Shown here piece after piece: positions 12,001-23,153 of a stretch of DNA of 64,000 nucleotides. Source of the DNA: Cotesia glomerata (lineage: Eukaryota; Arthropoda; Insecta; Hymenoptera; Braconidae); the NCBI RefSeq assembly GCF_020080835.1, contig NC_058159.1, forward strand, positions 26,570,474 through 26,634,473, given 5' to 3'. The notes under the pieces are model-generated. The model searched no databases, was not told where the DNA came from, and saw only the letters and a program-made list of their open reading frames with translations. Numbering within the stretch: position 1 is the stretch's first letter; every line of letters starts with the position of its first letter. The position numbers were made by a program, and so were the translations under genes.

Positions 12001-13874
12001 ATTTGTTTACTATGCAAATAACCCGGATTTTTTTACAAGTTACTAGTCACGGAATGTGAGCCCAATTTACAGATTGTTTAGAATATCTGTTCCCGGGTCT
12101 CAACAGATTTCTGACAATGATAACACCGCCTAATCCAAATAAGCCCCACAAAAAAGGTATCCCAGGTCTCAAGTTAAATACCGACCAATCAAAAAGAAAC
12201 TTAATACATATATCCTATAGATGTTATACATAGCATGTAATATAGGCATATAGAGGATAAAAAACTTACTATGATCGGCATTGTAAGCGCTGTTTGGTTA
12301 ACCTCTCGAGTTGGTGCATCATTCAGTCTTCAGGCCCTTTTTTTATTTAGTGGATTGTATAATAAATACCTCTTCGACATACTACGCTCCGTTCCGGCTA
12401 TTAGACAGAATGAAAATGTTCAACTTCAATATTAATATAAAATGTGGCATGGTGGGGAATGCCGTATAGTAACCAGGGCATTGTTTCCTTCATTTTTTTA
12501 CACGAGACTGTACTAGACTCACCCCATCTCGACTAGCGTGACCTTATTTCCATACGAAGAATATTATATTATATTATTTTCTGATGTATGATGTAGAAGT
12601 ATTATGTAGTAGTGTACAGTATCGCGACATCGGAATTCGACTTCCGGTGGGACGTGCGACCACCTGGTCACGAGCAGCGAGCAGCGATGCATGTTAATTG
12701 ACAATGAGTGAGGGGGTTTTTATTTTTTTTCACTCTTTGTTTTTCATTTTTTAAGTTTTTATTTTTCTAAAACACGTGCGAGCTGGTCAGTGTCAGTGGA
12801 TAGTGCTTCTGGGTTGAGTTGTGAACTTAATTGACCAACTGATGCTACTTTTCGTTACGGTGGGGCTCCATGTCGGGCAAAGCAAGGGTGAAATTGGTTT
12901 ATTTAGATTTTGTTTTAGATAATAATTATACAGGGAATTTTTAAGTGCTGGTTAACGAGATAAAAAATTATTGCCGTGAAAATTTTGATGATTATCTGGG
13001 TGTGGATTTTTTGTGAGAAATAAAAAAGTACACATAAAAAAAAGAAATTGTAAAATTTCGTCATATTTTAGTTATAGATTTGTTCTAAGAACGTTTATCG
13101 TTACGTTTAAATTTACAATTTCACATTGATTATTTTATTAGCATGTATTATTTATTGATTATTAATTATTAAAATTTCATTACTAAGATATCATAGTTTA
13201 TTTTTTTCATGTAATTTTATAAAAATAAAAGGTAATTTTAATAAGTGACTTTTATATCAATATCAAAACTCGTAAATCTTGAAGAATTTTTATGATCGTT
13301 ATGATGATAGGGTTGTAAAATTTGTGATTTATATATTTATATATACACGTGCCTTGAGTTGAATTGTCAAGATTTATTCAAACATCATCCAGCGACTGGT
13401 AGCTGTATAACCATGGCTTTTGCAAGTGGTGATAAAGATCAAGGGACATTATACAGATTTGTCGGTCGGATTGGTTTTACGATTTTTCCGCCGGCGTCGA
13501 ACGTCATCTTCACGTGTCCTCCTTGTTTTTTTTATTATTTTCGTATAGAATAGGAACTATGCCACCGAAAGCTCTTTCTTCTTTATTTTTTCCTACTTTT
13601 TATTATTTCTTCCTTTTTATTTCCATAATTTAATTATCTTCTTTGGGTTTATGGCTCGCGGGCTCCCGACACCATCGTCCTCGACAGGGTCCGACCATAT
13701 ATGCTGTATTTCCGCATAAATTCTGTACAAGACATAACATCACAATATCGCATTTGCTTTCCTGACATACAAAGTCACTTTATACACTTAATATATGTTT
13801 TATATATACGTAGACGAGGTGGTTTATGATATATTTAAATATGTACACCTATTTCCTTTATGTTTTACTGGGAC
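9015..13874. other. Non-genic, with complex islands
   Basis: Less AT-rich islands lie at about 9400-9960, 10640-11290, 12440-12900 and 13350-13720. They hold no family-matching frames. A short tandem of TGTCCTA sits at about 9763-9790. A diverged CTTGA-family fragment lies near 10196-10275. The islands are candidates for regulatory DNA only. Confidence 0.45.
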
Positions 13875-13913
13875 AATAATAATAATAATAATGATAATAA
13901 TAATAATAATAAT
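13875..13913. repeat. (AAT)n microsatellite
   Basis: A run of about thirteen AAT units with one ATG interruption. It lies just left of the foldback element at 13956. Confidence 0.95.
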
Positions 13914-13955
13914 TTTACTAAATGAATGATGTGAAGATCGGTGGTTTTAAATTAA

Positions 13956-14285
13956 TAGGTTTTAGCAAATTTAACCATGAACCCCGATCCAAAATTCTTG
14001 AAGAATTACTAAATTTTTATTATTACTTCTTCACCATAACATTTTATCGGTATGAGGTCTCATACCATCAGAGAAAATTCAGGTGAAATTTAACAATTAA
14101 AATTCGTTTTTCGACAATTGTTGTTAGAGAAAGATTTTCTTACTCAGTGTAACTTTTTTCAGCAACTGAAACAAAAATTCAGACAGCCCAGACCAGGACT
14201 GTTATGGTGAAGAAGTAATAATAAAAATTTAGTAATTCTTCAAGAATTTCGGATCGGGATTCATGGCTTAATTTGCTAAAACCTA
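13956..14285. mobile_element. 330-bp inverted-repeat element bracketed by (AAT)n
   Basis: The left arm begins TAGGTTTTAGCAAATTTAA and the right arm ends TTAATTTGCTAAAACCTA; both extend about 87 bases to the AACATTTTATCGG / CTGTTATGGTG junction. The arms share CCGATCC..AATTCTTGAAGAATT. The centre contains CTTACTCAGTGTAACTTTTTT, nearly identical to the centre of the element at 14702-15146. It lies between two (AAT)n tracts and is preceded by GAAGATCGGTGG. No coding sequence is present. Confidence 0.75.
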
Positions 14286-14326
14286 ATAATAATAATAATA
14301 TATTTATTTATTTATTTAGCCCTTGG

Positions 14327-14328
<2 letters not shown>

Positions 14329-14386
<58 letters not shown>
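14329..14386. repeat. (AT)n microsatellite, about 29 units
   Basis: Uninterrupted TA/AT dinucleotides between CTTGGC and CATTTTAATTTG. Likely length-polymorphic. Confidence 0.97.
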
Positions 14387-14388
<2 letters not shown>

Positions 14389-14634
14389 TTTAATTTGTCT
14401 CATATATAATATTCATAAAATTTTTTTAAATCAATTAATAATTTGCAAATAATAATAAACAAACCATACATTAATAATTAATAATTAACAATTTACAAAA
14501 AAATATACAATTAATACAATCATGTTAATTCTATCTTATAATTCTGTACATCACTTTTTGTCAAAATAGATAATAAATTATCGATATTGTTTTTAATGTA
14601 ATGAACTAAGTGTCTTTTAAATAAATAATAAATA

Positions 14635-14666
14635 ACAATAATAATAATAATAATAATAATAATAAT
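14635..14666. repeat. (AAT)n microsatellite
   Basis: About ten AAT units, ending just before TTTCCATTTTATTCC and the GAAGATCGGTGA word that precedes the element at 14702. A matching (AAT)n tract follows that element at 15146-15176. Confidence 0.95.
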
Positions 14667-14701
14667 TTCCATTTTATTCCGAAGATCGGTGATTTCATTA
14701 A

Positions 14702-15146
14702 TTGAAAAGTTCAGTAATTCAAAGCCAACTTTCCCGATCCAAATTGACGGTAGACTAAATTTTAATTTTTACTTATTATCTATATTTTCACCACATTATT
14801 GTCGGTATGAGCACTCATACCATCCTTGGGTGAATATATCTAACAATTAAAAATCTTTATTTAATTAAGATTAAGCAAAGATGTTATATTCTTTACTCAG
14901 TGAAACTTTTTTCGGCCACCGAAAAAATAACTCGGAAATGCTCAGACCAGGAATCGAACCTGGATCTTTTAGTGTCGCGCCAACTGCTCTTAGATATATT
15001 CACCCAAGGATGGTATGAGTGCTCATACCGACAATAATGTGGTGAAAATAGATAATAAGTAAAAATTAAAATTTAATGAAAATTAAAATTTAGTCTACCG
15101 TCAATTTGGATCGGGAAAGTTGGCTTTGAATTACTGAACTTTTCAA
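14702..15146. mobile_element. 445-bp inverted-repeat element with tRNA-like core
   Basis: The left arm starts TTGAAAAGTTCAGTAATTC and the right arm ends GAATTACTGAACTTTTCAA. The arms run about 145-150 bases and share CCCGATCCAAATTGACGG and GGTATGAGCACTCATACC, itself a palindrome. The right arm carries a small internal duplication of AAAATTAAAATTTA near 15062-15090. The unpaired centre holds the tRNA-like T-arm at 14945-14992. It is preceded by GAAGATCGGTGA and flanked by (AAT)n, as is its relative at 13956-14285. Confidence 0.8.
14945..14992 (-). other. tRNA-like 3' half inside a foldback element
   Basis: The minus strand reads GAGCAGTTGGCGCGACAC followed by a perfect T-arm, CCAGG-TTCGATT-CCTGG. 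This is a polymerase III B box in a credible tRNA context, but the acceptor and D stems do not close, so it is not a tRNA gene. It occupies the unpaired centre of the 14702-15146 inverted-repeat element. The related element at 13956-14285 keeps only the start of this stretch (CAGACCAGGA, near 14192), as if the T-arm had been deleted there. Confidence 0.5.
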
Positions 15147-15176
15147 ATAATAATAATGATAATAATAATAATAATA

Positions 15177-17534
15177 CTTTAATAATAAAATATTAATTAA
15201 TTACCAACTGAATAAAATGTTATAGATAATTAAGTTTGAAAATTACGTGACTTAGTGGTTATAACTTCATCTCCATAAATTTAATGGATACACAGATACA
15301 TTAAAATAATCCAGTATAAGATGATTGTGTATTACGTGTAAATTCAAAGTTAAGTATGAAAGAGAAAGTAATATGAGTAAAAGAGAGTACTATATAATAC
15401 ACAAGTAAAGTATAAGTAGAATAGAAGAGGGATTTAAAGCGCGGAGTCGCGAAATGACACACCCCATTATATATTATACAACTACAACTATAACTATAAC
15501 TCTAACTACGACTGTATAATATATATAATATATAATATATAATACATTTAGCAGCAAACAGGTATATACATACAAATTCTCTGACGTATTTGTGTACGGC
15601 ATAAATATATAGAGTCATGAAATCGTAAACTAGTTGGGTGGAAGGGTTAAATCTTGAGCGTTAAATGGGACAGGACAAACTTTCGCGGAAACTTGGAATA
15701 TCGTAACATTTCATAGCCATCTACATTCTGCTTATAAAGCTGTGCAGAATATATACTATATAATGTATAAAATAGTGTATGTATATGCAGACTTGGATGT
15801 GAGGATGTCAGAGCCCATTGTTCTTGCAGCAGCGCACATCTCTCATTCTTTGCCGAAGAAACTGTACTGAGACCATTTTATGATGATGCATAAGAGAAGA
15901 CGAGCTACTAATTCTGGAAAAGGAATTAACGCAGTACATTTGCATCTCCAAGTTTTCACAGAGTCTAAAGACGCTAGACTATTGTAAAAATTATTATTAT
16001 TATTATTTTTATTATTGTACAATAGACGGTAGAGAGCTATTATGTCACTGAGACCAGTTATTTTCAAATGCAAATAACTTCATTTGCAAATTGAATTATT
16101 TTGTGAAAAATTAACTTTACTACTAAACTTTGATCTTTCTTTTATACTGCGCTTGTTATTCTTCTTCTTTCTTTTCAACAAAGTGTAATATAACTTTCAT
16201 TTATTTTATTGTCTCTATTTTGAACTTCTCAACTATCTTTTTAATTTAAGAATTTTTTTCTACTACCCGTAAAAAAAATTTCTGATGTCCTGTTATAGCC
16301 AATTTCCATGTATGCAAGATTTTATTTCAATAAAAAAAAATGTATTTTTTTTTAAATACATCAGAATTTTCCTACAAAAAATTTATAGCCTCCCTATTTT
16401 TCCTCATCGAATAAAAAATAATCCAATTTCACCCTATGGCCCCTAATATTTTAAATGACCCACATTTCCGATGATCGATAGCTCAATTATTCACTCAGAC
16501 TGTGGCCGTCAAAGAATTCCATTATTAAATTATTTGCGGTCAGTTGTTACGTGAAAAAAATATCTATATGTTATTATATAAGATAGTAATTAATCACAAA
16601 TATTAGTATTGTAAAAAAATTCATTTTTTGTTGTACAAACAAAATTTTTGGAACGTCAAAAGATCATTAGTTTAAAGTAACATTTTTCACAGCTGCTAAA
16701 TCGAGTGGAATGAATAATTGATTATTATGTGAAAGTAAATAATACCCTTCAGTATTATTATCTCTCACATTGGCCAAAATTCGCAGACACAGACTGGTAT
16801 TTTTCACAGCGGAACGAACCCTTTCATCGTTTTTTGCGCTAACAATATCTGTTACGCGCGATCGACTCATAATAATTGCCACCACTTTTAACATAAATAT
16901 ATGTATAGAATCTAAAAGCTCTTTTTTGAGTGGTTAAGGCAGCATCCGACTCTCAGCCCTTTAACTTGTTACCAGCGAGTTCCGGCACTGACTTTAAATT
17001 CATTCTTGCGTTGATTGTTGCGGCAGCGGTATTATCATTGTTATTATTATCATTATTTTTACTAATACTATTATTATTATTATTTTTGCTGTTATTATTA
17101 TATTGAAAAAAAAATAAATAAGAGTAGATTCGTGCACGCACATTACATTGTCCCCGCATCTGTTAGTCTATCTGTCCTGTCGTTCAGGAGGGAACGTCGA
17201 GGGGAGTAAGCGGAAAAATATGAGAAGAGAGGACGAGGGGTGAAACGCTAGTTCAATTTCATTATCGGGTATAATTTTAAAGTGGCTGTCACAGCCAAGG
17301 GGTGATGTCTAACATTTTGAAACTTAAGTTTCCCTTATGAGTGACTGACAGGCTCAGATGAATCCGCGACCGATCACACGCTGCGCTGAATCATCATTTC
17401 TACTGTATGTGTGTTTTGTTATCCTCCTATCGGGTCTTTTAGCACGAGCAATCTGACAGAGGGTGTGTTTAATTAATTGAGAAATTCTTTTCTTTTATTA
17501 ATTTCATTTCGAATTTTTTTTACATATTATTATT
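15177..17534. other. Non-genic
   Basis: It includes a tandem of ACTATA-like words at 15478-15510 and AT-repeats to 15545. Complex segments lie at 15560-15980 and 16930-17440. Frames on the minus strand at 15843, 16667 and 16953 contain poly-Asn from ATT runs or lack any domain. No gene recognised. Confidence 0.5.
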
Positions 17535-17747
17535 ACTAGCAGGTCGCCCCGGCTTCGCACGGGTATTTAACGAAAATTTTTAAATTAATTACAGCTTAGA
17601 TGTAATATAGCCTATGTCACCTGGAGATAGTGTAGCTTCCCAACGGTGAAAAAATTTTTTAAATCGGTTCAGTAGTTTTGGAACCGATTCAATTTAAACA
17701 AACAAACAAACAATTAAATTTCACCTCTTTATAATATTAGTATAGAT
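17535..17747 (+). repeat. Interspersed repeat, CTAGCAGG..CTTCGCACGGG..TATAGAT type
   Basis: The stretch begins ACTAGCAGGTCGCCCCGGCT, with TTCGCACGGGTATTTAACG. Further in it has AAATCGGTTCAGTAGTTTTG and a run of ACAAACAA, and it ends TTATAATATTAGTATAGAT. This layout is widespread in arthropod genomes at the 3' ends of non-LTR (RTE-like) elements and their short derivatives. The family name is from general knowledge, not a search. It has no coding sequence. Confidence 0.6.
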
Positions 17748-17845
17748 TATTTTTAATTCAATTTTTTTATTTTAAAATTGGTGGTTTTAAGTTTTGATAT
17801 AACGGCGAAAGTATTAGGCTTAGAAAAAAAAGTATATATGTACGC

Positions 17846-18120
17846 TTTGAGAGTTTTAAAACCTAACCCATCCTAATTCGCTCAAATTCAGACGCAGAAG
17901 GATCTAACGTTGAAAATTGTCAATGAACTCTTTGAGAGTTTTAAAACCTAATTCACACAAATTCGCCCTAATACGCTCAAATTCAGACGCAGAATGATCT
18001 AACGTTGAAAATTATAAATGAACTCTTTGAGAGTTTTAAAACCTAATTCACACAAATTCGCCAAAATTCGCTCAAATACGGACACAGAAGAATCTAACGT
18101 TGAAAATTATAAATGAACTC
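17846..18120 (+). repeat. Minisatellite, three units of 85-95 bp
   Basis: Units start at 17846, 17931 and 18026, each beginning TTTGAGAGTTTTAAAACCTA and ending AATGAACTC. Inside each is TTCGCTCAAATTCAGACGCA or a close variant, then ATCTAACGTTGAAAATT. The first unit lacks about ten bases relative to the others. A further TTTGA follows at 18121 before the pattern breaks. Confidence 0.9.
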
Positions 18121-18370
18121 TTTGAACACTTATTAAAAGTTACTACCAAATTTGGAGTCTGTAGGAACTACAGTGTGAAACTTAAAAATTTTTATTGTTA
18201 ATACCTACCTCCGTAATCCCCTGGAGGAATTTCTTAAAATCCGTTCTTAGCTGACCTCTACATGGCAAAAGTAATATTCCTACCAAATTTCAAGTTTCTA
18301 GGTCTGATGGTTCCCGAGATATAGTGATGAGTGACTATATAGATAGGAATCTCTTATAGTAATATAGATT
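18121..18370 (+). repeat. Related interspersed-repeat 3' end (TATAGATT)
   Basis: The stretch contains TACCAAATTTCAAGTTTCTA, GGTTCCCGAGATATAGTGA and ends TTATAGTAATATAGATT. These are the phrases found just before the end of the same repeat class as 17535-17747. It directly follows the minisatellite at 17846-18120, which may belong to the same element, making an inserted unit of about 600 bp. Confidence 0.45.
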
Positions 18371-18810
18371 ATTATTTTGGTTAAAAAATAATTTTTCAAT
18401 GCTTCAATATGGAAAGTTGAAAATTATTGTGTGCTAAATGAGCTCACATACAAAGTTCATTCAATAAATAATAAAACCAATTAATGTAATAATTCAATAG
18501 CATGTGGTGAGTAATTAAATTGAGCAAAATGTCGTTAATATGCCCATAGATTTGCGTGTAATTACATCGTAAATAGAATATTATCGAGTGAAATCAATGA
18601 CAATGTGAATAATGTTATATCGCTGGAAGCTACACTGAAAACAATAACTACCACGATTAATTGATAATTTAATTAATATTCTTGTCGAATGATAATCCCC
18701 TGAAAAAGCTTACAAAGGGATAATACATGACAAAATAATTGACATCAAACGACAATACAGCGCTGTAATAGTAACAGGATTAAATAGCTTTAGGTTACGT
18801 ATAAATAAGC

Positions 18811-18814
18811 ATCA

Positions 18815-18846
<32 letters not shown>

Positions 18847-18864
18847 TTTTTTTTTTTTTTTTTT
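18811..18864. repeat. (ATT)n followed by a T-tract
   Basis: CATCATCATTATT leads into (ATT)n and then about twenty T's. Read on the minus strand it gives poly-Lys and poly-Asn, which explains the spurious frame there. Confidence 0.95.
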
Positions 18865-21450
18865 AATAATAAAAGATCCACCACCAAAATTACTCAAGTG
18901 TATTTTTATTTGGCATAAATAAAATTGTAAAGAAAAAAAATTGAACAACGATAAGGAGAACGAGCTTGTTATTTTCACACTCAGTGGGAACCGAGCACAG
19001 AAAGATCAGAGCTTAAGGAGCTGACAAAATAAAGGAAAAAATAAATAAAAGCGAACAGTCGACTGAAGAATGAGAATCCATTGAGTTACCCCACGCTGAC
19101 ATGGGGGTTGTCTATAACAAGGGGGTGTTTGGATCGTTCCTAACAATTTTCCTTTGAGGTTTGGCGCAGTTTGTCGTTTGAGAAACTCTGATCGGAGATC
19201 GCGACGACGTCACTGTCAATCGACACAAAAGTGACCATCAAACGGCAACTGATACGTACCATTATCTGTTTTCTCACAATAATGCAATATTTTTATCTTT
19301 ATTCGCGATCGTGGGTGTGTGTTTTCCGGTGTCATAAAGATAACAGATAAAGGAAGTTAAGTTAAATACTAAATTCTAATGTCGCGACAATATTTGTCTT
19401 GAGTCTTGAAACAACCAGAGAAAATAATAAATGAAATTGGGGTGGAACATAACGGTGTTATCGAGCGTAAGAAGGTAGTTAAACTTTTTGAATTACACTG
19501 CTATCTAAAAATATTATTATTTGTGTTCAGTTGAGTATTATAATACCTTGGCTTGTTTATTTATTAGCTTTTATTTCAGTAATTTTAGATTTTTTGACAA
19601 AATAAAAAGTAAGAGGCTAATAAAAATACTTAATTTAAATTACAATATGTATTTTTTCAAACTTTAATTGTTATTCAAGTGCGGACATCTCTTAAAATGG
19701 ACAGATTTTACTTTATTGTATTATTGTAATTATTCCTTTTAATGCAATTGATGTTAGAGTTAAGATTTTACTGTAATAATTATCAATTGCTGATGTAAAA
19801 AGATATACTGAGTTATTTTTACAATGTCGGGTTTAATAATTGTAAGTTTTTATTTAAATATAAAAATAAAAATTATTAAAAAAGAAATATTGATACATAC
19901 AAAATAATTATTTTTTTCAAATTTTCGTTGATTAAAAGATCTACTATGGTAAATATGAAATAAAAAAATTTCAAAGATAATACAATTATTTGTACGCTCA
20001 TAATTGATATCAATGTTGTAGTTAGTAAAGTAAATATTATTTTAATAATTTTTTTTTATTTTTTATTTAATATTTACCCTCGGGGTTCGTCGTAAATCGA
20101 AGTTTGAAACTAAATTGCCGTTAGCACTCTATCATCGGTACCGCCGAATTATATTGCACCATCGCGAGTAATATAATAATCATGAAAACTGCAATTGGCG
20201 AACTAAACGAGAACAGGCCAACTAGTTTCGTTGTTCAGCAATAAAATAGTTGTGATTTATAGATAACAGCGCTTCATTAAAATAAAAATAAAAAAAGTAG
20301 ACTTTTTGCAACAAAATATAACTTTTAAAAGCCTGTGAAATGTGAAACAAGTGAATTATCATTAGTGTAAGATGATTTGGAGAATTCAACGTGAGCAATC
20401 TCACAAAGAAGGGACGAGACAAAATCATTAGGGCGAAATGTTGTCTTTGATCCCGTCACGATCCGACTCACGATGCTTTTAGGATCATGTCCAAGATGAG
20501 ACTGAATCAAAGAGAATATAATCCTCTAAATTGATATTGCTTGGCTGTTCACTATTTTCTAACTTGTGCCACAATCGTAACACTAACAGCAATAATAGAA
20601 CCAAAATTACTGTTTTGCTATCACAGGAAATTCTTGGCCCGCATATTGTCACAATAACAGCCCTCATCTTCTATGTAGTTAAGTGTACGGCAGTTCTATA
20701 AAGAAGAAACTAGGGCAGCTTTAAGTAGCATGGAAAAAGTACGAGAAAAGAAAGAGCGAATTATGGATAGGGGCTGAAGGACTATCCTACTGGTATTATC
20801 ATTAGTGGATTCTCGAGGATTTTAAGGAACGGAAAAATCTTGTAGAACACGTTATAATTCTTATTTTTAAATAATCTTCATTGACCTACATTCACGGACA
20901 ATGTTATTAATTACAATTAGCAAGCTACAGTTACTATGTGACTGCCAAGAATTACGAACTATGCATAAAAGAACTTTAACTTGATTTTTCGATACTTTTG
21001 ATTACAATATATATAGTTTGGGTACTTTTAAAATAAATTATAAAAATAATATGGCTGTGATAGGAACATTGGAATTATCAATGGTTTAATCAAAAAATTT
21101 TATGGAACAATCTTTTACTACCAACAAATTCTTCAAAACTCCTTCAAAAACTTGACTTTCATCATTATTTCATCAATTAACCTTATAAATTAATTTAATT
21201 CAATGTTTTAGGTGAAAATTGACAATGAATGAAAATGAAAATTTTTTCAAAATAATGTTTTTGTCAAAAATATTGATGTAATTTTTTATTGACGCGAAAC
21301 TTTATAAATATTTGCAATGTAAAATTGACATTTTTAGGGTAGCAGTTTTTGTAATTTAAAAAATTAAATTTACAGAAATGTTTATTAAACAGGAGTAAAA
21401 CTGTAAATTTACATATTTTTCTGTAATGATGATAAGACTTTTAGCAAGAT
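18865..21450. other. Non-genic
   Basis: Complex blocks at 18960-19480 and 20080-20860 separated by AT-rich DNA. The overlapping minus-strand frames at 20222-20667 have no recognisable domain and conflict with one another. Nothing else supported. Confidence 0.5.
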
Positions 21451-21749
21451 TTACCTCCTGAAATTTATAATTCTCTTGGTTTAGAATCTTTTAAGACGAG
21501 AGTATTCGATTTCCTTATGAATCTTGAATAACAATAAAATAGTGAGCTGGTTAATATGATAAAAAACGTTATGTCCACTTGAATATTATGTAAATTTTAT
21601 ATTTTAAGCTACCATGTAAATTTTATATTTTTATTATGTGTGTATTAGCCATACTTATGTGAAGTATAACTTTATATAAATCATTTTTGCCATTCGGCTT
21701 CGCGCCTTGGCATTTAAACCTAATAAATAAATAAATCAATAAATAAACT
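21451..21749 (+). mobile_element. 5'-truncated LINE: C-terminus of the RT ORF plus 3' UTR
   Basis: The frame 21451-21531 reads LPPEIYNSLGLESFKTRVFD, then FLMNLE and a stop. This is the characteristic C-terminal segment of many non-LTR retrotransposon reverse-transcriptase proteins (pattern LP..I.....L.SFK..L..yL). It is followed by a 3' untranslated region containing GCCATTCGGCTTCGCGCCTT and a (TAAA)n-type tail ending about 21749. Everything upstream of the final 26 residues has been lost, as usual for 5'-truncated copies. The tail word recurs near 30138. Confidence 0.7.
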
Positions 21750-22718
21750 TTTTTTTTCGCATGAAATAATTTTTTTGCCAAAAATGTATAGATATTTTTT
21801 ATTGACCTGAAACTTTATCAAATAAGAGTCATAAATATATTGATTAATAAGAAGTTAGTATACAAAGTTTCATATCATTAACAAAACAGAAAATTAAGCT
21901 GTCAGCTGAGTAAAATGAGTAATATAGTGCGTATAAATGCAAATGATAAATTAAAAGATCCACCGAAAACAAAAAGTGTAAGAGACAAAAGCGAAGAGCG
22001 AGATACTGAGCGCAATAATTTATCAAGTTAGCGTCTGATTTAGATTGCATGAAATGCGTCTCGACGATATGAAAGCCTTGGTGGTGAAGGGTTGATAAAG
22101 CCTCATTCACCGCCTCCCACCTCCCGCGGCAAATCCCACTACCCCGTTCCCAAACCTGAACCTGGTAGGTTATGTTTAACGGGAAATCGTTCTGTTGTAT
22201 CCTTGCATCCCCAGAGAGTATACCGAAGAAGATAGTGCGACGTGATGAACGGTCTAACCGTCGTATAAATTAACTTCCTGTGACAGTTAGATTAATTGTT
22301 GGTTAGTGCGTTCATCGGTGCGTTCGTTGGTACGTTTGTTTTCGCAGCCGGCCTCTCGGTGTTGGTACTCGCCGGAATCATCATCATCATCACCATTTTC
22401 ATCACTACGCTGCTGTTCAGAGTCCAGAGTAACAAATATTCTGGAATTTTCGTTCGCGTTATCACAAACCGCAGTATCAACCGCGACATTCGTTACTCTG
22501 CAACGCTGCACAACCTTTTAAAATCTCTTTTTACTCAACAGAACAGCCCGGTTCAGTTGCCAACTTTGTTAATTGAATACTCGAATCATGTGTTGCATTC
22601 CTCGCTAAAATAAATCTCACATTTATTTTCATTGTTTTTTAAATTTTTTTTGTTGAATATTTCACTTGATTTTTGAAATTCCGACTGCTAAATTTTATTT
22701 ATTTTGTTTTTATTTAAG
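21750..22718. other. Non-genic, one GC-richer island
   Basis: At 22070-22620 base composition rises and four overlapping frames of 65-105 codons occur on both strands. The plus-strand 105-codon frame at 22296 is hydrophobic at its start, but all four coexist over the same bases with no family match, as expected by chance in a GC-richer patch. It could instead be a promoter or 5' exon of an unseen gene. Confidence 0.4.
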
Positions 22719-23153
22719 ACTAGCTGACCCGGTGAACTTCTTATCTCCTACAATATATTTTGTTACACCTTTCGATCAGCGATTGTCAATCTTTAAACTC
22801 TAATCTACTTCGATAAAGAATAAATACTGGGTGTATGAAGTACGGTTAGAATTTTGGCAAGTTATTAAATAAAAATCGCTTCTTCTTATCGCCTGAAAAT
22901 CAAGATCCCAAAAGATCAACACTGAATTTATGAAATTTTTTTTTTGTCCATATAGACAAAATATAGACGATTAACAATTTTAGATCTGTCGATTTCCTTA
23001 GCTGAACTTACGGGTTTTTCAAAAATTTTATTCTTTTGAAAACATTCCTGAATGACAGCGAACAAAACAAAAAAAAATTTTGAAAATCGGTCCAGCCGTT
23101 TTTTAGTTTTAGCGAGACTAACGCACAGCAATTTATTTTTATATATATAGATT
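22719..23153 (+). repeat. Interspersed repeat, CTAGCTGACCCGG..TATAGATT type
   Basis: It begins ACTAGCTGACCCGGTGAACT, contains AAAATCGGTCCAGCCGTTTT followed by TAGCGAGACTAACGCACAGC, and ends TTTTTATATATATAGATT. It is the same class as the copy at 17535 but a different subfamily. It is probably a 3' fragment of a non-LTR element. The open frame on the minus strand inside it has no family match. Confidence 0.55.

Noticed and set aside
14941..14992. Possible functional tRNA on the minus strand
   Set aside because: Only the T-arm is sound; the acceptor and D stems do not pair, and it sits in a repeat.
22287..22613. Four overlapping frames of 65-105 codons, one membrane-like
   Set aside because: They occupy the same bases on both strands in a GC-richer patch; none has a domain or splice support.
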